Assembly (NCBI GenBank): GCA_025937075.1
Contig: JAICSD010000347.1
Span: 1-5,065, forward strand
From: Vicinamibacteria bacterium
GTDB taxonomy: Bacteria; Acidobacteriota; Vicinamibacteria; Vicinamibacterales; 2-12-FULL-66-21
Direction of reading: 5' to 3'
Length of the DNA stretch: 5,065 bases
Below are positions 1 through 5,065 of this stretch, in pieces. Within the stretch, counting starts at the first letter, position 1. Each line of letters begins with the position of its first letter. The notes below the pieces were generated by a model, which was not told where the DNA came from, searched no databases, and saw only the letters and a program-made list of their open reading frames with translations. Position numbers and translations under genes: made by a program.

Positions 1-85
1 ACGCGCGCGCCGGCAGCGTCGGCACGTAGGGATCGGCGGACTGGACCCGGGCGCCCTTCGGGTGGAGCAGCGCCATCACGTCGAG
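1..85 (-). pseudogene. Continuation of the dehydrogenase frame beyond the in-frame TAG (C-terminal domain, runs off the left edge)
   Basis: Reading on in the same frame past TAG 86-88 gives 28 codons with no further stop to the window edge. They encode L-D-V-M-A-L-L-H-P-K-G-A-R-V-Q-S, followed by ADPYVPTLP. This matches the expected dehydrogenase C-terminal domain, where homologues read RESPALDV or RESPSLDV, then a helix, then a DPYVP strand. The reading frame is therefore intact on both sides of one stop codon, with no frameshift. Either the gene is disrupted by a nonsense change, the stop is read through, or the base call is wrong. Without translation restart this part would not be made, since no start codon with a ribosome binding site is seen just downstream of the stop. 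Confidence 0.8.
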
Positions 86-1135
86 CTACGGCGACTCGCG
101 CATGTCGTCGATGTCGCGCTTGTAGGCGAGGCCGAGGATCAGCACGGTCGAGCCGTTGAGCGACTTCTGGTGCCGGTTCAGCGCTTCGGCGATCTTCTCG
201 ACGACGAAGTGCGGCATGCCGCCGTTGATCTGGCCGGCCAGCTCGATGAAGCGCGGGTCGACCCCTGTCAGCTTGGCTTTCCAGGACAGATAGAACGGAT
301 CGATCGGGATGCAGTGGCCGCCGAGGCCAGGACCCGGATAGAACGCCATGAACCCGAACGGCTTCGTCTTCGCCGCGTCGACGACTTCCCAGACGTCGAT
401 GTTCATGCGGTCGCACATCAGCGCCAGCTCGTTCACGAGGCCGATGTTGACGGCGCGAAACGTGTTCTCGAGCAGCTTCACCATCTCGGCGACGCGGGTC
501 GAACTCACAGGCACGATCGTCTGAATCGCGCTCCCGTACAGCTCTTTGGCCAGTTCCGAGCACGTCGGGGTGAAACCGCCGACCACCTTGGGGACGTTGT
601 GCGTCTGAAATGTGGGATTCCCCGGGTCGACCCGTTCGGGGGAGAACGCGAGGAAGAAGTCCACGCCCGCTTTGAGGCCGGTCGCTTCGAGCATCGGCTG
701 CACGACCTCGTCCGTCGTACCCGGGTAGGTGGTCGACTCGAGGACGATCAGCATCCCCGGGTGGAGGTATTTCGCGATGCCTTCCACCGCCGAGACGATG
801 TAGGACATGTCGGGGTCCTTCGTCTTGCGCAGCGGCGTGGGCACGCAGATGTTCACCGTATCGAGGTCGCGAACGACCGAGAAATCGGTCGTCGCATCGA
901 GCTTGCCTTCGGCGTGCAGGGACTGGACGTCGGCGGTCTTGACGTCGGGGATGTACGACTGGCCGTCGTTGATCGCGTTGACCTTCCGAGCATCGAGGTC
1001 GATGCCGGTCGCGTGGAAGCCCGCCTTGGCGAGTTCCACGGCGAGCGGCAGACCGACGTATCCGAGACCGACGACGCCCGTGCGCGCAGTCCGCGCACGC
1101 AGCCTGTCACGAAGCGTTTCCGAGAGCTGTGTCAT
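86..1135 (-). CDS. wbpA: WbpA-type UDP-sugar (UDP-GlcNAc) 6-dehydrogenase, cut short by in-frame TAG
   Basis: This cytosolic NAD-dependent enzyme oxidises C6 of a UDP-sugar in two steps to the uronic acid, giving an acidic precursor for surface polysaccharide. The visible frame has 349 codons before TAG 86-88. Seen in order: Rossmann motif GLGYVGLP (23-30), YIPDV (61-65), CVPTPL (97-102), LESTTYPGT (132-140), FSPERVDPGN (164-173), KLLENTFRAVN (220-230) with the conserved Lys220, and the active-site GPGLGGHCIPIDP (268-280) with catalytic Cys275. The GLGYVGLP and VPTPL motifs favour the UDP-GlcNAc dehydrogenase (WbpA/VipA-like) group over UDP-glucose dehydrogenase (Ugd/TuaD), but substrate is inferred. 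The C-terminal UDP-binding domain has only begun (LILGLAYKRDIDDMRESP) when the stop occurs. Family members run to roughly 430 residues, so about 80 would be missing. Start ATG 1135 follows the ATPase stop by 13 nt. Confidence 0.9.
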   Translation of the reverse strand: MTQLSETLRDRLRARTARTGVVGLGYVGLPLAVELAKAGFHATGIDLDARKVNAINDGQSYIPDVKTADVQSLHAEGKLDATTDFSVVRDLDTVNICVPTPLRKTKDPDMSYIVSAVEGIAKYLHPGMLIVLESTTYPGTTDEVVQPMLEATGLKAGVDFFLAFSPERVDPGNPTFQTHNVPKVVGGFTPTCSELAKELYGSAIQTIVPVSSTRVAEMVKLLENTFRAVNIGLVNELALMCDRMNIDVWEVVDAAKTKPFGFMAFYPGPGLGGHCIPIDPFYLSWKAKLTGVDPRFIELAGQINGGMPHFVVEKIAEALNRHQKSLNGSTVLILGLAYKRDIDDMRESP

Positions 1136-1145
1136 GTATATCCAA

Positions 1146-1151
1146 CTCCTA
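1146..1151 (-). promoter_or_regulatory. Shine-Dalgarno TAGGAG for the dehydrogenase, overlapping the ATPase stop
   Basis: TAGGAG includes the ATPase TAG stop (1151-1149). The AGGAG core lies 10 nt before ATG 1135. Ribosomes ending the ATPase gene would stop directly on this site, consistent with coupled translation. Confidence 0.75.
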
Positions 1152-2438
1152 AGCAGAAACGCCCAGCATAATCCGTTTCAACCGCGCCCACAGCCCCACG
1201 CGGCGCGTTTCTTCACGCGCCCGCGCCGCGTCGCGGCCGATTGTGGCCGTCGGCGCGACGGACGGGTGCCGCTGCTGGCGCAGCAGGCGGTATTCCTCCG
1301 CGAGCACGCGGCGCTGTTCGGCAAGCTCGCGTTCGCGCTGCCGGACGGCCTGTTCGCGCTGCTCGAGCGCGCTGGAGCGCGCCTCGTCGCCGATCGTCGG
1401 GCGCGCCGGCGCCGGCGGCCAGTTGCGCGCGTCCAGCACGCGTCCTGGCGCGTGCGCGGTCGTCGCGACAGGTCTCGGCTCCGAATGCTCAATCGCTGCC
1501 GGAGCGGCCGGCGCGGGCGCCGTGCGGGCGGCCGGCGGCGGTTCAACCGCGACATGCGCCGACGCCGCGACCGGTGCGGCCATCGCCGCTTCTGCCACGG
1601 CCGGGTCGTCGGCAGCGCCGGCGGCGAGGACGCCGGTCGTTTCCAGTTCGGCGAGGACGTCGCCAATGAGCAACCGATCGATCTGCGGCCGTTCCTCGGC
1701 GTAGCCGAACACGAGCGCCGCATCGCAGATGATGTTGATGATGCGCGGCACTCCGCGGCTGCGCGCGTGGATCAGCGCCGTGGCGTCGCGCGGGAACTCC
1801 AGCGGCGCGCCGATCGACGCGCGGCGGAGACGGTGGTTGATGTAGTTGGCCGTCTCGTCCTCGTCGAGCGGCGCGAGATGATAGCTGACCGTGATCCGCT
1901 GCCGAAGCTGTTCGAGCTCCGGCGTACCCAGCTTGTCGCGCAGGTTGGGTTGCCCGACCAGGACGATCTGCAGGAGCTTCGATTTCTCGGTTTCGAGATT
2001 CGACAGCATCCGCAGTTCCTCGAGCGCCGCCAGGCTCAGGTTCTGCGCCTCATCGATCACGATCAACACCATCCGGCCCGCGAGCCGCTGATCGACGAGG
2101 TACTGTGCGAGATCGCGGAGCAGCTGCGGCTTGCTCCGTCCCGCCGCCTCGAGCCCGAAATCGAGCATGATCGTCTCGAGCAGCTCGCGCGGATCCAGCA
2201 TCGTGTTCACGATCCGGCCGACGGTCGTATGCGTGTCGAGATTGCGCAGCACCGACTGGACCAGCGTCGTCTTGCCGGAGCCGATCGCGCCGGTAATCAC
2301 CACGAATCCCGCGTGGCTTTCGAGCCCGTAGCGCAGGTAGTCGAGCGCTTCCTGGTGCACCCGGCTCGGATACAGGTATTCCGGATCCGGGCTGAGCGCG
2401 AACGGCCGTTCGCGGAGCTGGTAAAAACGTTCGTACAT
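1149..2438 (-). CDS. ExeA/GspA-like AAA+ ATPase with long C-terminal tail (XrtA/PEP-CTERM-locus type)
   Basis: This is a P-loop ATPase of 429 residues. The N-terminus (MYERFYQL, then RPFALSPDPEYLYPS and LRYGLE) is diagnostic of ExeA/GspA-like ATPases and their relatives in exosortase (XrtA) EPS loci. Walker A is GAIGSGKTT (50-58), Walker B LIVIDEAQNL (125-134), a sensor-like VLVGQPNL lies at 159-166, and LRQRI with candidate arginine-finger residues at 178-182. A lid-like helical region (RGVPRIINIICD) follows at 228-239. After residue ~268 comes a low-complexity Ala/Pro linker to about 350, a strongly charged probable coiled coil (~355-391, rich in Glu, Arg and Gln) and a basic, amphipathic end (LWARLKRIML, 416-425). 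No peptidoglycan-binding domain of the ExeA kind is seen. The inferred role is energising or positioning polysaccharide assembly or export at the inner membrane, with the tail as a partner or membrane tether. Start 1 nt after the yvcK stop, so tightly coupled. Confidence 0.9.
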   Translation of the reverse strand: MYERFYQLRERPFALSPDPEYLYPSRVHQEALDYLRYGLESHAGFVVITGAIGSGKTTLVQSVLRNLDTHTTVGRIVNTMLDPRELLETIMLDFGLEAAGRSKPQLLRDLAQYLVDQRLAGRMVLIVIDEAQNLSLAALEELRMLSNLETEKSKLLQIVLVGQPNLRDKLGTPELEQLRQRITVSYHLAPLDEDETANYINHRLRRASIGAPLEFPRDATALIHARSRGVPRIINIICDAALVFGYAEERPQIDRLLIGDVLAELETTGVLAAGAADDPAVAEAAMAAPVAASAHVAVEPPPAARTAPAPAAPAAIEHSEPRPVATTAHAPGRVLDARNWPPAPARPTIGDEARSSALEQREQAVRQRERELAEQRRVLAEEYRLLRQQRHPSVAPTATIGRDAARAREETRRVGLWARLKRIMLGVSA

Positions 2439-2439
2439 C

Positions 2440-3516
2440 TCAGAGACCTCCGACCTCGGCGCGCCCGCGCCAGGCGCCGAGCTTCCGCTGCGCCAGGGCT
2501 GTGATCGCCGCCGCGAGCGGTTCCGGGTGGTGGCGGATCTTGCCCGCCGGCTGTTCCGACACCAGCGGGACGCCGATCGCCCGGACCCCAAGCCGATCGA
2601 GCGCCGCGAGATCGAACGCGCTCGCGACGACCGGGAAGGCACCGCGGTCGCGATAGATCGCGGCCAGGGCGTCCGGTACCGGCGTCGTGTTGTAGATCAC
2701 GTAATCGAACAACTGCCGTCCCACGTGGCGCTCGATGGCGAGCAGGTGCTCGAGGACGCCGTACGTGTCCGTCTCGCCCGGCTCGGTCATCAGGTTCACG
2801 ACGAGTACGCGCAGGCCGCGCGATCGCTCGATCGCGCCTGCGACGTCGGGGACGAGCAGCGGCGGCAGAATGCTCGTATACAAGCTCCCCGGGCCCGCGA
2901 CGATGACGGTGGCCTGCTCGATCGCGTCGATGACGCGCGACGGGCAGCACGGCCGCTCGGGCAGGAGCGTCAGGCGCGCGATGGAGCCGCCCGCCGCCGC
3001 AATCGCCGTTTCGCCGCTCACCACGCGGCCATCCGCCAGTTCCGCGACGAGCGTCACGACCTCGTTCGTGGCGGGCAGCACGACCCCGCGGGCGCCAACG
3101 ACCCGCGCGGCCAGGTCCACGGCTGCGGCGAAGTCCTGCGTGACGTCGGCAAGCGCCGCGAGCATCAGGTTGCCGACGGCGTGGCCGCTCAGCCCCGCGC
3201 CGCTCCCGAAGCGGTACTGAAACAGGTCCGCGATCTTCGCGCGGTTGTCCGACAGCGCCGCGAGGCAGTTGCGGATATCGCCCGGCGGAATCATGTTGAA
3301 TTCGGCGCGCAGCCGCCCTGAGCTCCCGCCGTCGTCGGACGTGGCGACGACCGCGACCAGGTGATCGCGAGCCGCGTCGACCGAGTCCGCGACGAGGATC
3401 GGATGCAGCCCGCGCAGGACATTGGGTAATCCCGTGCCGCCGCCAATCGCAACGACGCGCGGCCGCTGGGCAGGCGCGTCGGGCTGCGGGCAGTGGGGCT
3501 GTGGCGTGGGCAGCAT
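2440..3516 (-). CDS. yvcK: YvcK/GlmR family protein (CofD-like, gluconeogenesis factor)
   Basis: This cytosolic protein of 358 residues belongs to the YvcK/GlmR branch of the CofD superfamily. Hallmarks in order: glycine-rich nucleotide-binding AIGGGTGL (residues 23-30), DDGGSSGRLR (61-70), PPGDIRN (77-83), GHAVGNLMLA (111-120), LPATNEVV (147-154), AGPGSLYTSILP (207-218) and NLMTEPGETD (241-250). Known members bind UDP-sugars (UDP-GlcNAc in Bacillus subtilis) and control carbon flow into cell-envelope precursors, including by stimulating GlmS. No enzymatic activity is firmly established for the branch. The first ~18 residues are Pro/Gln-rich and precede the conserved strand, so the mature fold begins near residue 19. 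The length is somewhat above the ~320 residues usual for the family. All signature motifs are intact. In Firmicutes the gene sits with rapZ and whiA, whereas here it is inside a polysaccharide operon, suggesting a role in UDP-sugar allocation for the glycan. The next ATG comes 1 nt after its TGA. Confidence 0.93.
   Translation of the reverse strand: MLPTPQPHCPQPDAPAQRPRVVAIGGGTGLPNVLRGLHPILVADSVDAARDHLVAVVATSDDGGSSGRLRAEFNMIPPGDIRNCLAALSDNRAKIADLFQYRFGSGAGLSGHAVGNLMLAALADVTQDFAAAVDLAARVVGARGVVLPATNEVVTLVAELADGRVVSGETAIAAAGGSIARLTLLPERPCCPSRVIDAIEQATVIVAGPGSLYTSILPPLLVPDVAGAIERSRGLRVLVVNLMTEPGETDTYGVLEHLLAIERHVGRQLFDYVIYNTTPVPDALAAIYRDRGAFPVVASAFDLAALDRLGVRAIGVPLVSEQPAGKIRHHPEPLAAAITALAQRKLGAWRGRAEVGGL
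2446..2451 (-). promoter_or_regulatory. Shine-Dalgarno GGAGGT for the ATPase gene
   Basis: GGAGGT lies in the last codons of the yvcK-like gene, 7 nt before ATG 2438, which is optimal spacing. It fixes the ATPase start at the conserved MYERFY N-terminus and argues against the longer frame reaching back to 2642. Confidence 0.8.
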
Positions 3517-3518
3517 TA
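3514..3518 (-). other. TAATG stop-start overlap (nucleotidyltransferase / yvcK)
   Basis: On the minus strand TAA (3518-3516) and ATG (3516-3514) share one base. This is a classic termination-reinitiation junction, suggesting the two proteins are made in linked amounts. Confidence 0.85.
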
Positions 3519-4289
3519 CAACCCTCGTCCGAACTCCGCTGCCGGCGAGGCGGCGCGCGCTTCGTCGAGCGCGTCGATCGCCGGGAGGACCTCGCGGACC
3601 GCCCGCCGATAGTCTTCCGGAAAGTCGATTTCGATCCAGGGACAACCACGCGTGCCGATCGCCCAGAGCGGCCGCTCCGCCGCGTACGTGCTGAAGGCCT
3701 TGGGCGCCCAGTCCCGCCTGCCGCCGCGGGCCACGATGGCGTCGAGAATCTCGATCACGCGCGGCGCGCTGTCCGGGCCGAACTTGACGACCCCGAGGTT
3801 CTCCGCATGCGCCTGATCGGGTGGCAGCGTCTTGGACATTTCCATCACCCGGCCCGCGCGGATGCGAACCTTCATCTCCTCGTCTCCGTACGGCGCCTGC
3901 GAAGGCTGGCGGTAATCCACCAGGAGCGCGGCATCGTGGCGTGACGCGAGCAGATCCTCGAGGAGCACGGGAGGGAAGAGCACGTCACAGTTGAGGACCA
4001 CGAAGCCTTCATAAAGCAGAGCTCGTGCCATCCAGAGCGAATACAAGCTGTTCGTCTGCGCGAACTCCGGGTTTTCGACAAACGTGACGCGCGTGCCGCA
4101 CAACGCGCGAACGCGCTCGGCCTGGCAGCCGATGACGACGGCGATGTCGTCGACGCCTGCATTTTCGAGCGCGCGAATCTGGCGCTCGATCAACGTCACG
4201 CCACCGAGCTCGACCAGGCACTTCGGCCGATCGGCTGCCGTCCCGTTGAGCCGTGAACCCTTGCCCGCCGCCAGTACGATGCCCCGCAT
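3516..4289 (-). CDS. Nucleotidyltransferase (sugar-phosphate / phosphocholine cytidylyltransferase-like)
   Basis: This soluble enzyme of 257 residues probably transfers an NMP from an NTP to a sugar phosphate or a phospho-alcohol, giving an activated building block for the polysaccharide. It shows the NTP_transferase fold: the signature LAAGKGSRL (residues 6-14), RPKCLVEL (21-28) with the substrate/phosphate-contacting Lys23, the core LNCDVLF (99-105) with the likely metal-binding Asp102, and a C-terminal WIEIDFPEDY (218-227) with a second candidate metal ligand, Asp222. Short length, absence of a C-terminal left-handed beta-helix and the WIEIDxPED ending resemble LicC-like and phosphocholine-cytidylyltransferase-family proteins more than the RmlA or GlmU types. 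Substrate is not determined by the sequence. The longer frame upstream of ATG 4289 (to 4352) overlaps the flippase gene and lacks family character. Its TAA overlaps the ATG of the next gene (TAATG), implying translational coupling. Confidence 0.88.
   Translation of the reverse strand: MRGIVLAAGKGSRLNGTAADRPKCLVELGGVTLIERQIRALENAGVDDIAVVIGCQAERVRALCGTRVTFVENPEFAQTNSLYSLWMARALLYEGFVVLNCDVLFPPVLLEDLLASRHDAALLVDYRQPSQAPYGDEEMKVRIRAGRVMEMSKTLPPDQAHAENLGVVKFGPDSAPRVIEILDAIVARGGRRDWAPKAFSTYAAERPLWAIGTRGCPWIEIDFPEDYRRAVREVLPAIDALDEARAASPAAEFGRGL
3522..3526 (-). promoter_or_regulatory. Shine-Dalgarno GAGGG for the YvcK-like gene
   Basis: GAGGG lies inside the end of the nucleotidyltransferase gene, 5 nt before the ATG at 3516. 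It supports that start over the in-frame upstream codons that extend to 3645. Confidence 0.7.
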
Positions 4290-4302
4290 GTTCGAAACCA
4301 AT

Positions 4303-4309
4303 CCCTCCT
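4303..4309 (-). promoter_or_regulatory. Shine-Dalgarno AGGAGGG for the nucleotidyltransferase
   Basis: A strong AGGAGGG lies in the 28-nt gap after the flippase stop. It is 13 nt from the ATG at 4289, which is longer than the usual 5-10 nt. An in-frame TTG at 4299-4301 lies only 1 nt from the motif, too close to initiate well. The ATG also begins exactly at the conserved N-terminal strand (MRGIVLAAG), so it is the preferred start. Confidence 0.7.
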
Positions 4310-4317
4310 GACTGCTG

Positions 4318-5065
4318 TTACGCCGCTGGCGCAAGGCCGTCGCGCGGCCCAAGCAGTTCCCTCAACTTCGCCGCATATTGCGCACGGTCCGATCGTCCGA
4401 CCGCCGCGCTGAAAAGCAGCAGGTACAGCAACCCCGCGACGCCCGCCTGCAGCGCCACCATCGCGAAGCTCACAGGTGCCAGCCGCCGGCTCATCTCCAG
4501 CAGGACCGCCACGACCGCTCCGGGCCAGATCGCCGGCCAGATCGCGTGATGAAATGCACGGCCGAGCGGAAGCTGCACGCGACGGCAGGCCGCCGGCCAC
4601 AGGACGAAGATCGAGGCGACCGCGACCGGCACGACGGTCCCGATGGCCACGCCGGGCAGCCCGAGCGGGCCCACGAGCGCCGCGCTCATCACGAGGTTGA
4701 CGAGCCCGGTGACGATGTTGACGAACGCGAGATACCGGATTTTCCCGGCGCCCTTGAGCAGCGTGGTCGATGTCGCGTTGCCGACGCGAAGCGCGACCGC
4801 GAGCGCGAGGATCTGAATGACGATGGCGCTCCCGATCATCCTCGGCCCGACCCACGCGAGCACGAGCGGCTGCGCGAGCACGACCAGCGTGACCGCGATC
4901 GGCAGCACGGTCGCCAGCGACAGCCGCGTGCCTTCGAGCAGCACTTTCTGCAGCCGCTCGGTGCGATTGGTCGCATCCGAGTCGACGACCACGGGGAAGA
5001 GCACCGCGTTGCTCTGGTTCGTCAGCCGCTGCGTCCCGGAGACGATGCGGTCGGCGACCGCCCAC
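4318..5065 (-). CDS. Oligosaccharide flippase (Wzx/MATE-like), C-terminal part, 5' end outside window
   Basis: This is an integral inner-membrane protein that probably flips undecaprenyl-linked sugar repeat units to the periplasm. The frame is open from the right edge (248 residues visible, starting W-A-V-A-D-R) to a TAA at 4318-4320. An in-frame GTG at 5002-5004 is not a credible start, because the codons before it read as typical flippase sequence (VADRIVSGTQ, then N-Q-S-N-A). About six hydrophobic segments are visible in the fragment, near residues 48-70, 78-95, 111-131, 135-158, 174-190 and 199-222, separated by short Arg/Lys-rich loops. This matches the C-terminal half of 12-14-helix polysaccharide transporters of the MATE/MOP superfamily. 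It ends with a short charged cytosolic tail. The next gene starts 28 nt downstream on the same strand, so they are probably co-transcribed. Family assignment rests on hydropathy, the VADRI region and context. The transported glycan cannot be inferred. Confidence 0.83.
   Translation of the reverse strand, partial: WAVADRIVSGTQRLTNQSNAVLFPVVVDSDATNRTERLQKVLLEGTRLSLATVLPIAVTLVVLAQPLVLAWVGPRMIGSAIVIQILALAVALRVGNATSTTLLKGAGKIRYLAFVNIVTGLVNLVMSAALVGPLGLPGVAIGTVVPVAVASIFVLWPAACRRVQLPLGRAFHHAIWPAIWPGAVVAVLLEMSRRLAPVSFAMVALQAGVAGLLYLLLFSAAVGRSDRAQYAAKLRELLGPRDGLAPAA
4522..4545 (-). repeat. 12-bp tandem duplication inside the flippase gene (A-I-W-P twice)
   Basis: Two adjacent in-frame 12-nt units, gcgatctggccg and gcgatctggccc on the coding strand, match at 11 of 12 positions. 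They encode Ala-Ile-Trp-Pro twice in a row (fragment residues 174-181) at the start of a predicted membrane helix. The single difference is a synonymous Pro codon change. This looks like a local slippage duplication, or simply a helix-capping pattern. Confidence 0.55.

Noticed and set aside
86..88. TAG decoded as pyrrolysine or by a general genetic-code change.
   Set aside because: TAG is also used as the apparent normal stop of the ATPase gene (1149-1151), and TAA and TGA end the others. There is no sign of pyrrolysine genes in the window, and Ala or Ser is expected at the site.
62..1171. Plus-strand frame of 369 codons opposite the dehydrogenase.
   Set aside because: Its translation is rich in Arg, Asp, Val and His with no recognisable motif. 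It mirrors the real minus-strand codons and is a shadow.
1500..1640. G+C-rich low-complexity stretch as a non-coding or repeat element.
   Set aside because: It is in frame with the ATPase and encodes the Ala/Pro-rich linker. No exact repeat unit is visible.
807..2504. Long open plus-strand frame (565 codons) spanning the dehydrogenase and ATPase genes.
   Set aside because: It is antisense to two genes with clear family motifs. Its translation is Arg/Ala-rich without domains, typical of the complementary strand of G+C-rich coding DNA, and no ribosome binding site is seen.
2439..2642. N-terminal extension of the ATPase to an upstream start at 2642.
   Set aside because: The extension overlaps the yvcK coding region in another frame and is Arg/Ser-rich. 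The ATG at 2438 has an optimally placed GGAGGT and begins at the family's conserved N-terminus.
2818..2837. Inverted repeat with 9-nt arms (gcgcgatcg / cgatcgcgc), including a GCGATCGC octamer, as an operator or regulatory palindrome.
   Set aside because: It lies inside conserved yvcK codons (around Ile-Glu-Arg-Ser). CGATCG-type words are common in G+C-rich coding DNA, and a 2-nt centre makes a poor hairpin loop. There is no second copy that I noticed.
2527..3321. Plus-strand frame of 264 codons opposite the YvcK-like gene.
   Set aside because: Arg/Asp-rich shadow with no domain. The opposite strand holds every YvcK signature motif.
3517..3645. N-terminal extension of the YvcK-like protein to 3645.
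   Set aside because: It lies within the nucleotidyltransferase gene in another frame, is low-complexity Arg-rich, and the TAATG junction with GAGGG gives a better start.
5002..5004. GTG as the true start of the flippase gene.
   Set aside because: The frame is open to the window edge and the upstream codons (VADRIVSGTQ region) look like conserved flippase sequence. The codon is an internal Val.

Overview
The window is a densely packed, single-strand piece of a surface-polysaccharide (exopolysaccharide/O-antigen type) gene cluster from a G+C-rich bacterium. All five genes lie on the minus strand, so transcription runs from the right edge to the left edge. G+C-rich third codon positions and strong Shine-Dalgarno sequences are clear. 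An ExeA-type ATPase beside polysaccharide genes suggests a Gram-negative lineage with an exosortase-type EPS locus (Acidobacteriota or Proteobacteria are plausible). The taxonomic guess is an inference with low confidence.

In order of transcription: (1) 5065-4318, the C-terminal part of a multi-spanning lipid-linked oligosaccharide flippase (Wzx/MATE-like), whose 5' end is outside the window; (2) 4289-3516, a sugar-phosphate/phosphocholine-type nucleotidyltransferase; (3) 3516-2440, a YvcK/GlmR (CofD-like) protein; (4) 2438-1149, an ExeA/GspA-like AAA+ ATPase with a long Pro/Ala-rich and coiled-coil tail; (5) 1135 to the left edge, a WbpA-type UDP-sugar 6-dehydrogenase. Junctions are 28 nt, a 1-nt overlap (TAATG), 1 nt and 13 nt, each with a recognisable ribosome binding site. 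This indicates one polycistronic mRNA with translational coupling. No promoter, terminator, RNA gene, CRISPR array or mobile element is visible, and there is no gene-free stretch over 300 bases.

Working model (inference): the nucleotidyltransferase and dehydrogenase make activated or acidic sugar (or phospho-substituent) precursors, the YvcK/GlmR-like protein senses or controls UDP-sugar supply, the flippase moves lipid-linked repeat units across the inner membrane, and the ATPase energises or organises assembly or export.

Two points stand out. The dehydrogenase frame is interrupted by an in-frame TAG (86-88), exactly where homologues continue after the conserved RESP motif, and the frame beyond it still encodes recognisable dehydrogenase to the window edge. 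A nucleotidyltransferase is also fused by a TAATG overlap to a CofD-superfamily gene, echoing the CofC-CofD partnership inside a polysaccharide operon.
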